A stretch of 64,000 bases of DNA from assembly GCF_020099395.1 (NCBI RefSeq), contig NZ_CP083590.1:558001-622000 (forward strand). The letters are read 5' to 3'. A program made the translations under genes and the position numbers. Within the stretch, counting starts at the first letter, position 1; each line of letters begins with the position of its first letter. This DNA is from Streptomyces mobaraensis. GTDB taxonomy: Bacteria; Actinomycetota; Actinomycetes; Streptomycetales; Streptomycetaceae. Below the pieces are notes generated by a model. That model did no database searches. It was not told where the DNA came from and saw only the letters and a list, made by a program, of their open reading frames with translations. Shown piece by piece: positions 1 to 8,327 of this stretch.

Positions 1-552
1 GAGCAGTACTTCACCGCGTGGAAGAACCGCACGAAGAGCGCGACGCCGACGGAGTTCGTCAGTGACCAGTACAGTCCGCCGGTGGCCATGACGGTGCAGG
101 GCCGCACCGAGGAGTCGGTGATTCTCACGGGCTTGGAGGTCACGGTTCTGCGCAGCGCTCCTCCGCCGACCCATGGCGTCGTCATCAACACCGCGTACGG
201 CTGCGGTGGGGAGCAGCCCCAGCGGCCGTTCACCGCGGACTTCGCTCGTCGGCCGGTGAAGGTGACCGCCGGCGCCGGCCAGGACAACGACGGCAAAGCG
301 ATCCCGCCGGTGCGTTTCCCCTTCAAGGTCAGTCTCACCGACCCCGAGGACTTCCTCATCCACGCGAAGAACACCACCGGCGACTGCGCGTTCGCGATCA
401 TCCTGCACTGGGTCGCCGACGGCAAGGCCGGCACCACGACCCTGGACAACGGCGGCAAGGGCTTCCGTCTCATCAAGACCACGTCACTGCCGGCCTACCG
501 GTTCAACGGGGACATGGAACGGCCTGGCCTCGTACGCGTCCCGTCCATCTGA
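1..552 (+). CDS. hypothetical protein, 5'-truncated by the window edge
   Basis: The reading frame is open from base 1 to a TGA at 550-552, giving at least 183 residues with ordinary Streptomyces codon use, so the true start lies outside the window. An internal ATG at 82 is unlikely to be the start because coding character continues upstream of it. The visible part has two cysteines and a beta-rich, polar composition. I see no membrane segment or known motif, and I do not recognise the family. The decayed DNA that follows suggests an accessory region. Confidence 0.6.
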   Translation, partial: EQYFTAWKNRTKSATPTEFVSDQYSPPVAMTVQGRTEESVILTGLEVTVLRSAPPPTHGVVINTAYGCGGEQPQRPFTADFARRPVKVTAGAGQDNDGKAIPPVRFPFKVSLTDPEDFLIHAKNTTGDCAFAIILHWVADGKAGTTTLDNGGKGFRLIKTTSLPAYRFNGDMERPGLVRVPSI

Positions 553-762
553 CGAAGTCCCGCCGGGCTTCACCCTCTCACACACGATCGGCGCAAGCGG
601 CCGGGCCTTCCATGCCTCGGTCCAGATGCGGCCGCATCCCAGGTCGGGCAGGTGCGCGAAGACGGTCCCCCACTCCTGATGCACGGCCCCGAACGTCACA
701 CTGACCCCCTGCTGGTCGGCGAGGAGGCCAGTGTGACGGGTAGCCCTGACCTCCCATCAGGT
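484..762 (-). pseudogene. unidentified coding remnant
   Basis: On the minus strand a frame of about 90 codons ending at 484 shows GC-rich third positions and a protein-like composition (for example TFGAVHQEWGTVF), but it has no convincing start and its end overlaps the preceding gene antisense. It may be the C-terminal scrap of a lost gene. I do not recognise it. It could also be chance open frame in GC-rich DNA. Confidence 0.2.
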
Positions 763-1132
763 TCACAACAGGCCGGGCTCAAGGGGTACGACAAGGGCCC
801 CGCCGATGCGGGGTCCGAGGGGCGTTCGGGTCAGGACCCGACCGGGGTCAGCCGGTGAGGCAAGCAGGCCGGTGATTGCGTCGAGGACGACGAGAGCGAG
901 AGGGACCTGAGCGGTCTGAACGGCGGCCAGGGCTGCCCGGGCGCGGCCGGCCGGGGTCTGCATGTCGGGGATCAGGGCGGTGACACCGCTCCCCAGGGCG
1001 CGGTCGCGGGTCGGGTTACTCACCCGCGCAGTCTGCCGCGCCGCCCGTCTGGCGGCCACACCCGGGGCGCTGTGCGGCCGTCAGACGCCGCGCGGAGCCC
1101 GGCTCAGAAGAACCGGTGGATGCAAACATCGA
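763..1132. other. non-coding or decayed stretch
   Basis: About 370 bases between the remnant above and the terpene synthase fragment. A 98-codon minus-strand frame at 763-1059 is open but has no recognisable domain and no good ribosome-binding site. Nothing here resembles the missing C-terminal part of the terpene synthase, which would have to lie here if that gene had only suffered a frameshift. Confidence 0.4.
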
Positions 1133-1681
1133 TCATCGCAGTGAGGTAGTGAGGTTGGGCAGGGTGCGGTCGGTGAGCGTCTCCACGCGGTCGACAAACA
1201 TGTCATCGACGATGAAGAACCAGAGCGCGTAGTCGGCCAGGGCCCGCAGCAACTCGCGGCCGGCCTCCGGGTAGCAGCGCGCCGCGAACCTGCCGTACTT
1301 GGCCCGGGCCAGCCTGGCCCGGTATGCCTCGTCGGGGGCGAGTCCGTACCGCTCGGCGAACATCCTGGCACCCCGTTCGACATCGTCGGCGTCGGGGTGG
1401 ACCGCCGAAGGCCACGGAAAGTGGAACTTCGGGATGCGGAGCTGACTCGCCTCCGGCGTACGGCCGGGTCCGTCGGCCGGCTGCGCCGCCGGACCGGCGT
1501 GGCACGAACCCGGCCCGGGGGGCGCTGCCTCGTGCCTGGAGAATCGGGCGGCCGACGTCCCGATCCCCGTCGGCCCCACGGGCAGGACCACTCCCGAGGC
1601 CGCCACTGCCCCCCTCGCTGGGCGCGGCCCGGATCGCCCTTGCCATGACGGGGTACCCACCACGAGCTCGGTGACCGGCAT
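1133..1681 (-). pseudogene. class I terpene synthase, N-terminal fragment
   Basis: The 182-residue frame has a low-complexity Pro/Ala/Gly-rich leader of about 85 residues, then a recognisable terpene cyclase start: an IPKFHFPWP strand, the helical YGRFAARCYPEA region and the metal-binding motif DDMFVD near residue 160. Actinobacterial class I cyclases run to 320 residues or more and need a second motif (NDxxSxxxE) for pyrophosphate binding. Here the frame stops about 15 residues after DDMFVD and no downstream frame continues it. I read it as a truncated, inactive relic. A long disordered leader is known from 2-methylisoborneol synthases, but the fragment is too short to assign a product. Confidence 0.7.
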
Positions 1682-2485
1682 CCATGCCTCCTCATTGTCG
1701 CCTGGCAGACGTCGATCCGCGTCGCCGGACGCATGCGCGAACTACCCGCGGTGCGCACGAGAGTTGTCTCGCCTTCCGGCAGCCGGTTCACCCTCCGGCC
1801 GGCGTCGCCGTCCCAGCCCTGCCCGCACAGTGATCGAAATCGGGGATGGACACCCCAAACCATCAGTTCACGTGAATCACTTCGACACACGCCCTGTGGA
1901 CAGTGCGACGTCACCTTCTACCTGGATCCGGGCTCGGCGGAATTCGGCTACCGGATCCGCGCGGCATACGCCGACCACGATGAGCCTGGCGAAGGCGAGC
2001 CACCGCACGCCGACCTGCCCAGCGTCGAGACCCTGCGCATCACCGGGGACAGCACGTGGACCGAACGAGGCCTCACTCTCGGACATCCGTGCGGTGCTTG
2101 CGCCCCCACGTCACCTCTGTCACGTCGGCGATCCGCGCGGGAGAGACCCCGGCGAACGTGCCGCGCCCAGCCCCGATGACCTCGAATACCGCCTACGAAA
2201 CGGCGCTCGGTAGCCGTCCCCTTCGGCGGCCGCATCGAGCCGAGCAACGTCAAGGCGGGCCGGCCCGCCCGCCCCATCCGCTTCCAGTGCGCCGGCTGCG
2301 GGGTTTCTACCGTCCCGACCCCTCCCACCTGCCGGCCACCGAGGACCACGTCCGGCCGCTGAAGGCTGACCGTGAGACCGCCGAGGCGTGAGTTATCTGT
2401 GACCTGCGGGGAGTCAAAAAGCCCTCTTACCTGGGCATTTCACCTGATCACTAGAATCCGATCCCGTTCCATCAGCACGTACGTC
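1682..2485. other. decayed coding DNA, no intact gene
   Basis: About 800 bases without a credible intact gene. One plus-strand frame (second phase) shows protein-like stretches interrupted by a stop at 2177-2179: an acidic segment around 1905-2070 (VTFYLDPGSAEFGYR) and, further on at 2210-2300, IRFQCAGCG preceded by basic residues, which looks like half a zinc ribbon. I take this as a degraded gene or genes of unknown identity. Confidence 0.35.
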
Positions 2486-2502
2486 CTGTACATTTTTTAC
2501 AG
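2486..2502. promoter_or_regulatory. palindrome upstream of clpP-like gene
   Basis: CTGTA-N7-TACAG forms a 17-bp inverted repeat in a locally AT-rich stretch, 74 bases before the GTG start of the clpP-like gene. Its position suits an operator. No regulator gene is adjacent, and the repeat does not match a motif I can name. Confidence 0.3.
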
Positions 2503-2575
2503 AGGGCGTCGCGATCAGGACCGACGCGCCGTCCACCGCAGCACGCCCGCGTCGACCACGCCCTGGAGGCCAGCC

Positions 2576-3211
2576 GTGATCCCGTACACGTCCCGTCACG
2601 TCCTGCCGGAGTTCACCGAGCGCACCACCGACGGCCGCCGCACGCTCGACCCCTACTCGAAACTCCTGTCGGAGCGGATCGTCATGCTGGGCACGGAGGT
2701 CGACGACACCGCCGCCACGGACGTGATCGCCCAGCTGATGCATCTGGAGCACGCGGCGCCCGACCGGGACGTCTCGCTCTACATCAACTCCCCCGGCGGC
2801 TCCTTCGCCGCCCTGTGCGCCGTGCACGACACCCTGCGCTACATCGCCTGCGACATCGAGACCGTCTGCCTGGGCCAGGCCGGCCCGGCCGCCGCCCTGC
2901 TGCTCGCCGCCGGCACCCCGGGCAAGCGGGCGGTGCTGCCGCACGCCCGGGTGCTCATCGGCCCGCCCGCCCTGCCGGAGCCGGTCCGCGGCACCCCCTC
3001 CGACCTGGTGATCCACGCCGAGGAGCTGCTGCGCCGACGGTCCACGCAGGCGGAGTTGCTGGCCCGTTACACCGGGCGGGACGTCGAGCGGATCCTGGCC
3101 GACACCGACCGGGACACGGTCTTCGACGCCCCGGCGGCGGTGACCTACGGCCTGGCCGACCGGGTCGTCGACAACCGCGCCGCCTGGCCGACGCAGCCGG
3201 CCGGGCGGTGA
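2576..3211 (+). CDS. ClpP-like protein lacking catalytic Ser and His
   Basis: The 211-residue product aligns throughout with ClpP serine proteases and most resembles the divergent Streptomyces ClpP3 type (opening [13 protein letters not shown], then [13 protein letters not shown]). NSPGG at 71-75 and TPGK at 114-117 are present. The catalytic serine site, GQAAS in active ClpP, reads GQAGP (Pro104), and the catalytic histidine in RVLIHQP reads RVLIGPP (Gly129). The probable third residue, Asp180, remains. It should therefore be proteolytically dead and may form mixed rings with active ClpP subunits, like plastid ClpR. The start is GTG at 2576, set by GGAGG at 2565-2569 with 6-base spacing. No partner clpP lies in the window. 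It overlaps the next gene by 4 bases. Confidence 0.85.
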   Translation: MIPYTSRHVLPEFTERTTDGRRTLDPYSKLLSERIVMLGTEVDDTAATDVIAQLMHLEHAAPDRDVSLYINSPGGSFAALCAVHDTLRYIACDIETVCLGQAGPAAALLLAAGTPGKRAVLPHARVLIGPPALPEPVRGTPSDLVIHAEELLRRRSTQAELLARYTGRDVERILADTDRDTVFDAPAAVTYGLADRVVDNRAAWPTQPAGR

Positions 3212-3570
3212 CGGGGGTGAAAGACGGAGCGGACGGAGCAGACGGGACGAACGGGGCGCGCGGCATCTGGCCCGAGTGGCCGCCGCTGCCCGCCCTGACC
3301 CGCGCCGAGGGCGAGGTGGTGGACCGGTACCTCGAAGTACTGGATCTCCTCGGCAGGATCAACCCCGCCCGGGTACAGGGCACGTACGGAGGGCTACGAG
3401 CCGCGCAGGCTCTGGTGGTCGCGAGCACGGGACTGCGGGACGCCCTCACGGTCATGTTCGAACGCGGTGAACGGGAGGTGTACACGGGGACAATGGCACG
3501 CGCGTTGCGCGCCCTCGACGGAGAGCGCCGTGCGCGCCGGGTGATGTTGCCGCCGCCATCCGCGAGTTGA
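3208..3570 (+). CDS. hypothetical protein coupled to the ClpP-like gene
   Basis: This 120-residue protein starts at a GTG that overlaps the clpP-like stop codon (GTGA at 3208-3211), so translation is probably coupled and the two products likely act together. The N-terminus is rich in Gly, Asp and Ala. The rest is helical and arginine-rich, with a possible amphipathic segment around residues 35-100. There is no signal peptide or membrane span, and I do not recognise the family. A role as a substrate adaptor, chaperone or regulator of the inactive ClpP is only a guess from position. Confidence 0.65.
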   Translation: MTGVKDGADGADGTNGARGIWPEWPPLPALTRAEGEVVDRYLEVLDLLGRINPARVQGTYGGLRAAQALVVASTGLRDALTVMFERGEREVYTGTMARALRALDGERRARRVMLPPPSAS

Positions 3571-3571
3571 G

Positions 3572-3590
3572 AAGCGGAAACGCTTTTCAA
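3572..3590 (+). terminator. short hairpin after the ClpP-like operon
   Basis: AAGCG-GAAA-CGCTT followed by TTC starts two bases after the stop codon at 3570, giving a compact GNRA-loop hairpin with a short T-run. It suits termination of the two-gene operon. Confidence 0.5.
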
Positions 3591-3635
3591 CAGGATTCCT
3601 CCAGACAGCGGACGCGTTCGTAGACGGGGTGCGGT

Positions 3636-3676
3636 GATCACTCTCAGCGGCGCGCGCACTCCGCGCTTGAGTGATC
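3636..3676. terminator. long inverted repeat, possible terminator
   Basis: GATCACTC at 3636-3643 pairs with GAGTGATC at 3669-3676, and the stem extends inward (CAGCG with CGCT) with one bulge. It lies between the ClpP-like operon and the riboswitch leader. It may be a backup terminator or a palindromic binding site. Confidence 0.35.
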
Positions 3677-3867
3677 CGTAACCGGCGCAGGTGGCGGCCT
3701 CAGCACGGCCTTCCCATGAGGGTCAAACCGCCCTGCGTCCACCTGAATTGCCCACAGGTGACGAGGCTCACATAACCGGGGTTCCGCTCGGAAAGCCGGC
3801 CGCGACTGCGTCAAGATCCTCGGGACGACAAGCCCCCGCCACACGGCGGGGCGGTCCCGGCGGACGC

Positions 3868-4044
3868 CGAACCCTGCCGCCGCCGGGGCGGGTCGACGAG
3901 GAGTGCATCGGCAGGGATGGAGGACCCGAGCACGGCGGGACGGCTCCCCGGAGCCGCCCCTTGGGGTGAAGCCGCCCAGGCGGCCGGGCATTCTTCGCCT
4001 GCCCGAACCCGACAGGCAATCCTTCACAGGCGGCTGACGAAGGG
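3868..4044 (+). ncRNA. c-di-AMP riboswitch (ydaO-yuaA class)
   Basis: The leader before the NlpC/P60 gene carries conserved parts of the ydaO class in order: a GGAGGACCCGAGCAC block, CCTTGGGGTGAAGCCG near 3959-3974, a GCCGGGC arm, then CCCGAACCCGACAGGCAATCC near 4001-4021 and CAGGCGGCTGACGAAG before the start codon. In Streptomyces this riboswitch class is known to sit upstream of cell-wall hydrolase genes and to turn expression down when c-di-AMP is high. The boundaries are approximate. Confidence 0.85.
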
Positions 4045-4045
4045 T

Positions 4046-4522
4046 ATGCGCATGGGCGCGCACAAACGTCCCGCAAGGCTGTCCAAAGCCAAGGCCGCAT
4101 CGGCCCTGACCCTCGCCGCCGTCGGCGTCTCGTTCCTGACGCCGGGCGGCACCTCCAAGGCGGAGGCGGCATCCGTCTCGGTCAGGGCACTGCAGATCGC
4201 CGCATCCAAGCAGGGCTCGCCCTACCAGTGGGGCGCCACGGGCCCGTACCGCTTCGACTGCTCGGGGCTGACCCTCTACTCCTTCAAGCGGGCCGGCAAG
4301 CAGCTGCCCCGCACCGCCGCGGCCCAGTACAACCGCACCCGCCACATCCCCCGGTCCGCCCGTGAAGAGGGCGACCTGGTCTTCTTCCACTCCGGGCGGG
4401 GCGTCTACCACGTCGGGATATACGCCGGGGGCGGCAAGATGTGGCACGCCCCCAAGACCGGTTCCGTCGTCCGCCTGGAGCGGATCTGGACGAACAGCGT
4501 CTGGTACGGCCGGGTGACCTGA
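4046..4522 (+). CDS. secreted NlpC/P60 peptidoglycan endopeptidase
   Basis: The 158-residue preprotein has a basic N-terminus and a hydrophobic segment ending in an AEA-type cleavage region near residue 40, then an NlpC/P60 cysteine peptidase domain. The nucleophile is Cys72 in FDCSGL, the catalytic His is His122 in YHVGIY, and a third polar residue is His134 in WHAP. Such enzymes cut stem-peptide bonds in peptidoglycan outside the membrane. There is no LysM, SH3 or coiled-coil targeting domain, so this is a minimal single-domain form. It lies 2 bases behind the riboswitch, which implies control by c-di-AMP. A second ATG at 4052 is an alternative start. Confidence 0.88.
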   Translation: MRMGAHKRPARLSKAKAASALTLAAVGVSFLTPGGTSKAEAASVSVRALQIAASKQGSPYQWGATGPYRFDCSGLTLYSFKRAGKQLPRTAAAQYNRTRHIPRSAREEGDLVFFHSGRGVYHVGIYAGGGKMWHAPKTGSVVRLERIWTNSVWYGRVT

Positions 4523-4616
4523 GGCGGGCGACCTGCGCCGCGCTTCATAAGCCGAGCGACCCGAGGCCGTCGGCCGGGCGAGGGACCCTCGCCCCTGCCG
4601 CGGCCGTCCGCGGCCC

Positions 4617-5045
4617 TCACCGTACCGGCACGGTCCACGGAAGGCGGATCCACACCGTCTTGCCGCCCTCGGCGGTCGGCGTGACGCAGAACCGGCCGCC
4701 GCGCTCGGCGGCGAGCCAGCGGACGATCACCAACCCGCGCCCGTTGTCCTGCTGGACCGCGGCGGGCAGCCGGCGAGGGTGACGGGGATGACTGTCGGTG
4801 ACCCCGATACGCAGCTCCTCGTCCCGTTCGAGCAGCACATCCACGGTGAAGGTGGGGGACTGGCCGCGGGTGTGCTGCACGGCGTTGGTGGCCAGCTCGG
4901 AGACGATCAGCCGCACCGCCTCGGCGGTCTCCGTGCCGTCCGGCAGACCCCATCCCGCCAGGACGGACGCGACATAGCGGCGGGCCGTGGACACCGAGGC
5001 GGGGGCGCTCGGCAGAGTGACGGACGCTTCCTGGAGATCTGCCAT
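4617..5045 (-). CDS. ATP-binding protein, RsbW/HATPase-like
   Basis: The 142-residue protein is a stand-alone histidine-kinase-type ATPase domain. The N-box is SELATNAVQHT, followed by GVTDSHP and the glycine-rich lid segment DNGRGLVIV. Family members include anti-sigma kinases such as RsbW and SpoIIAB. In Streptomyces many small versions accompany XRE/DUF397 pairs, as here on the other side of the 18-bp repeat array. The ATG at 5045 was chosen because conserved sequence begins there and GGAAAGG precedes it. An upstream extension to 5180 is Pro/Arg-rich and unlike the family. Confidence 0.8.
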   Translation of the reverse strand: MADLQEASVTLPSAPASVSTARRYVASVLAGWGLPDGTETAEAVRLIVSELATNAVQHTRGQSPTFTVDVLLERDEELRIGVTDSHPRHPRRLPAAVQQDNGRGLVIVRWLAAERGGRFCVTPTAEGGKTVWIRLPWTVPVR

Positions 5046-5338
5046 GTCACTGACCTTTCCGCCGGGTTCCATCCGGTTCCGTCCAGTTACGTCCGGTTCC
5101 ACCCGGTCCCACCAGGGCGGGCTCCCTGGGCCGGTGCGTGCGGACACGCGGGGTGACAGGACCGGTCGGGAGAGGCCCACGGGCGGCTCTTCACGTCAGA
5201 GTGCCACTGATAACGCCCGTGATGGGTGTGATCCACCGAGATGTGCATATATCTGTCGCTCGAAGCGGTGAACTCTGCGACGGCGGACCGTATGTGAGCG
5301 GATCGATGGTCTATTGACTCAGAGGGACGCGGAGTCCC
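5046..5338. other. divergent intergenic region
   Basis: Non-coding space between the ATP-binding protein and the repeat array. Short direct repeats of the CCGGTTCC/CCGGTTCCA kind occur at about 5066-5105. From 5200 to 5320 the composition is less GC-rich, fitting promoters in both directions. I see no gene. Confidence 0.4.
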
Positions 5339-5482
5339 CATGGGTACGCGCCGGCTCAGAGGTAAGCACGGCCTCAGGGGCACGCGCCGCCCCAGGGGCA
5401 CGCGCCGCCCCAGGGGCACGCGCCGCCCCAGGGGCACGCGCCGCCCCAGGGGCACGCGCCGACTCAGGGATACGCAGGCGAG
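5339..5482. repeat. 18-bp tandem repeat array, about 8 units
   Basis: The unit CAGGGGCACGCGCCGCCC occurs four times without change (5375-5446). It is flanked by degenerate units on both sides (5339-5374 and 5447-5482), all in register. Eighteen bases is a multiple of three, so every frame stays open across it. It lies in the 5' region of the XRE gene, about 50 bases before the start codon, and could bind a protein or affect expression by copy number. Confidence 0.85.
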
Positions 5483-5530
5483 GACGTACGGCACACCCGC
5501 CCGTACGACACACGAGGGGAGGGACGGCCG

Positions 5531-6424
5531 TTGCGGTATGGACCGGCGGTACGCCGCCGCAAACTCGGTGCCGAACTGCGCCGCCAGCGCGAACTGACCG
5601 GAATGACCAGTCGGCAGGCCGCGGACGCGGTCGGCTGGCACCAGTCGAAGGTGAGCCGCATCGAGACCGGTAGCAGCGGCGCCAAGCCCGCCGACGTCAC
5701 CCGGCTGCTGGACGCCTACCGCGTCTCGGACCCCGAACTCCGGGCCCTGCTCGGGGCCTTGTGCGGCGCGGACTCCACGGGCCCGGGCGACGGCGGTTCC
5801 GGGTCGCGGCGCGGCTGGTGGTACGCGTACCGCGATCTGCTGCCCTCCGCCTACCTGGACTTCATCAGCCTGGAGTCGGAGGCCTCGCGCTCGCGCACCC
5901 TGGAGACCACCGTGGTGCCCGGCCTGCTCCAGACCCCGGCGTACGCCCGGGCGGTGACCCGGGCCGCGCTGGGCGACCCGCCCGAGCGGCAGGTCGAGGA
6001 GCTCGTCCGGGTGCGCATGGCACGGCAGTCGGTGCTGCGCCGGGCCCGGCCACTGGAGCTGTGCGCGATCCTGGACGAGGCGGTGCTGCGGCACGAGGTG
6101 GGCGGTCCCGAGGTGATGGCGGGGCAGTTGGGGCACTTGCTGGAGACGGGTCTCCTGCCTCATGTGCGGCTGCACGTCCTCCCGTTCACCCGGGGCAACC
6201 ACATCGGTATCACCGGGCCTTTCGTTATCTTCTCCTTTCCGCGCATCGCCGATCTGGACGTGGTGGTTCTCGACCATTTGACGAGTAGCCTCTACCTGGA
6301 ACGGAAAGAAGACCTCAGGGCGTACGGCGCCGCGTTCACCACGCTCCGGGCGCACGCCCTCTCGCACGAAGAGTCCCTGGAGTACATCGCCGAGGTCGCG
6401 GCGGGCCGCGACCGCACGCGGTGA
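5531..6424 (+). CDS. XRE-family regulator with DUF5753 domain
   Basis: The 297-residue protein has an N-terminal helix-turn-helix (residues 11-65; LGAELRRQRELTGMTSRQAA, then WHQSKVSRIE) and a C-terminal DUF5753-type domain with ETTVVPGLLQTPAYARAV, DEAVLRHEVGG and HVLPFTRGNHIGI. This architecture is that of WhiJ-like regulators, which pair with small DUF397 proteins in Streptomyces development and stress control. The start is TTG at 5531, chosen for the GGGGAGGGA box just upstream. The next gene is its DUF397 partner. Confidence 0.85.
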   Translation: MRYGPAVRRRKLGAELRRQRELTGMTSRQAADAVGWHQSKVSRIETGSSGAKPADVTRLLDAYRVSDPELRALLGALCGADSTGPGDGGSGSRRGWWYAYRDLLPSAYLDFISLESEASRSRTLETTVVPGLLQTPAYARAVTRAALGDPPERQVEELVRVRMARQSVLRRARPLELCAILDEAVLRHEVGGPEVMAGQLGHLLETGLLPHVRLHVLPFTRGNHIGITGPFVIFSFPRIADLDVVVLDHLTSSLYLERKEDLRAYGAAFTTLRAHALSHEESLEYIAEVAAGRDRTR

Positions 6425-6478
6425 TCCGCCCCGGACCCACGGGGTGCCCGACCACACGAGGACGCGCAGGGAGGCGCC

Positions 6479-6742
6479 ATGTCCGCACCATCGCGGTACG
6501 TACCTTCTCGTCCGGTTCTGCGTGCGGCCGAGTGGCGGCGCAGCAGTCACAGCACCGGGATGAACAACTGCGTCGAGGCCGCCGTCCTGGCCGGCGGCGG
6601 CCTCGCCGTGCGCGACTCCAAGCGGCCGGCGGGACCGTGGATGGTGGTCGGGGCCGCCGCCTGGAGGCCGTTCGTCACACTGCTGCGCGCGCCGACGGGT
6701 GCGGTGCGCTACGGCCCGTCTCTCCCATGCCCCTCCCATTGA
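6479..6742 (+). CDS. DUF397 domain protein
   Basis: The 87-residue product contains the DUF397 signature: WRRSSHSTGMNNCVEAAV, then GLAVRDSKRPAGP and W-PFV. DUF397 proteins are small partners of WhiJ-type XRE regulators and probably modulate their DNA binding. It starts 54 bases after the XRE gene and is likely in the same operon. The tail after residue 70 (RAPTGAVRYGPSL) is longer than usual. Confidence 0.85.
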   Translation: MSAPSRYVPSRPVLRAAEWRRSSHSTGMNNCVEAAVLAGGGLAVRDSKRPAGPWMVVGAAAWRPFVTLLRAPTGAVRYGPSLPCPSH

Positions 6743-6791
6743 GGGCCCGTTAGGTCCCGCTGAGGTCCCATTGAAGTCCCGTTGGGGTCCG

Positions 6792-8016
6792 TCAAAGCCC
6801 CCGCTCCGGCCGGAGGCCGCGGGCCGCCGCCGGGGCGGTCCGGACGATCGTCGCGACCGCCCGTTCGACCTCGCGGTCCGAGAGGTCGGCGTGGGCGGTC
6901 AGCCGCAGCCGGGAGACGCCGTCCGGCACGGAGGGCGGGCGGAAGCAGCCCACCGCGAGCCCCTCCGCCCGGCAGGCGGCCTGCCAGCGTACGGCCGCCT
7001 CGGGCGTGGGGGCGCGGACCGAGACGACGGCCGCGTCGGGGCGCACGGTGGTGAACCCGGCGTCCGTCAGCCGCCGGTGCAGCCCGCCGGCCACCGCGCG
7101 GACCCGGGTCACCCGGTCCGGTTCCCGGCGCAGTACGTCCAGGGCCGCCAGGGCCGCCCCCGCGGCGGCGGGCGCGAGCCCGGTGTCGAAGACGAAGGTG
7201 CGGGCGGTGTTGACGAGGTGGGTGATGACGCGCGCGGGGCCGAGCACCGCGCCGCCCTGGGCGCCCAGCGACTTGGAGAGGGTGACGGTGGCCACCACGT
7301 CCACGGCTCCGGCGAGCCCGGCGGCGTACGGCGCGCCGCGGCCCCCCCTCCCCCAGGACGCCGAGCCCGTGCGCGTCGTCCACCAGCAGCCCCGCGCCGC
7401 GCTCCCGGCACACCCGTGCCAGGCCGGCGAGCGGCGCGGCGTCGCCGTCGACGGAGAACACGGAGTCGGTGACGACCAGGGCCCGGCCCGGGTGGGCGGT
7501 CAGGGCCTTGCGGACGGCGGCCGGGTCGGCGTGCGGGACGACGGCCTTGCGGGCGCGGGCGAGCCGGCAGCCGTCGATCAGCGAGGCGTGGTTGCCCTCG
7601 TCGGAGACCAGCAGCGACGGGGTGCCCGCCGGGTCCGGGGGCGCGGCGAGGGCGGTGACGGCGGCCAGGTTGGCGGCGTACCCGGAGGAGAGGACGAGCG
7701 CGGCCTCGAAGCCGCAGAACTCGGCGAGGTTCCGTTCGAGTTCGGCGTGCAGCTCGGTGCTGCCGCTGACCAGACGGGAGCCGGTGGCGCCGGCGCCCCA
7801 GCGGTGGGCCGCCGCGGCGGCGGCCCGGGTGACGCCCGGGTGGCGGCACAGGCCCAGGTAGTCGTTGCCGGCGAGGTCGGTGGTGGAGGTGTCGCCCGAG
7901 GGGCGGGCGGGACGGGGGCGCAGGGTACGGACGAGGCCCGCGTCGCGGCGCGCCCGGTGCTGTTCGTCGATCCAGTCGAAGACGCTGTCGCGGCTGTGGG
8001 CGCTGTCGTGGGGCAT
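6792..8016 (-). pseudogene. bioF: 8-amino-7-oxononanoate synthase, frameshifted
   Basis: BioF is a PLP enzyme that condenses pimeloyl thioester with L-alanine in biotin synthesis. Residues from the ATG at 8016 match the family (DLAGNDYLGLCRHP, GSRLVSGSTELHAELE, VVTDSVFSVDGD, LLVDDAHGLGVLGEGG). The frame then breaks. The remainder, with the PLP lysine motif TLSKSLGAQGG and the C-terminal domain to 6792, continues in another frame. Removing one base from the run of seven C at 7342-7348 restores a continuous protein of about 407 residues. This is either a real mutation or a homopolymer sequencing error. It is divergent from bioB. Confidence 0.85.
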
Positions 8017-8327
8017 CGGCCGTCCCGGCTCCTGTGCGGTCCCTGGTTGGGGGTGTCTACTACGGGTGTGCGCACCGCGCCGGTCCGGGTTCCGCCTAGG
8101 GGAATCTGTGCAGAACCTGCAGGGGATTCCGTAGGGGACTCCTCGGGGATTCTGTGGGGTTCACATAAATCCTTAAGGAGTCCATGACCCGGGCCGAGTA
8201 CGGCCGATCCTCAAACTAGCCTTTTCCGCGCATGATCAGCATGTCGTGATCCACCCAGCTTGGAGACGCGGTGTTGTGAGATCCCTACCTTGGCCCGGAG
8301 CGCTCCGGTGGGACAGGATCACTGGCC
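8017..8327. promoter_or_regulatory. bioF-bioB divergent control region
   Basis: The 311 bases separate bioF from bioBAD and must carry both promoters. Imperfect direct repeats of GGGGATTC/GGGACTC type recur about every 15 bases from 8098 to 8160. A less GC-rich stretch follows at 8160-8260. I could not find a clear BioQ or BirA operator by eye. Confidence 0.4.

Noticed and set aside
5087..6739. 550-codon minus-strand frame with repeated RRVPLG
   Set aside because: The repeat is simply the 18-bp array read antisense, and the rest is opposite the XRE gene.
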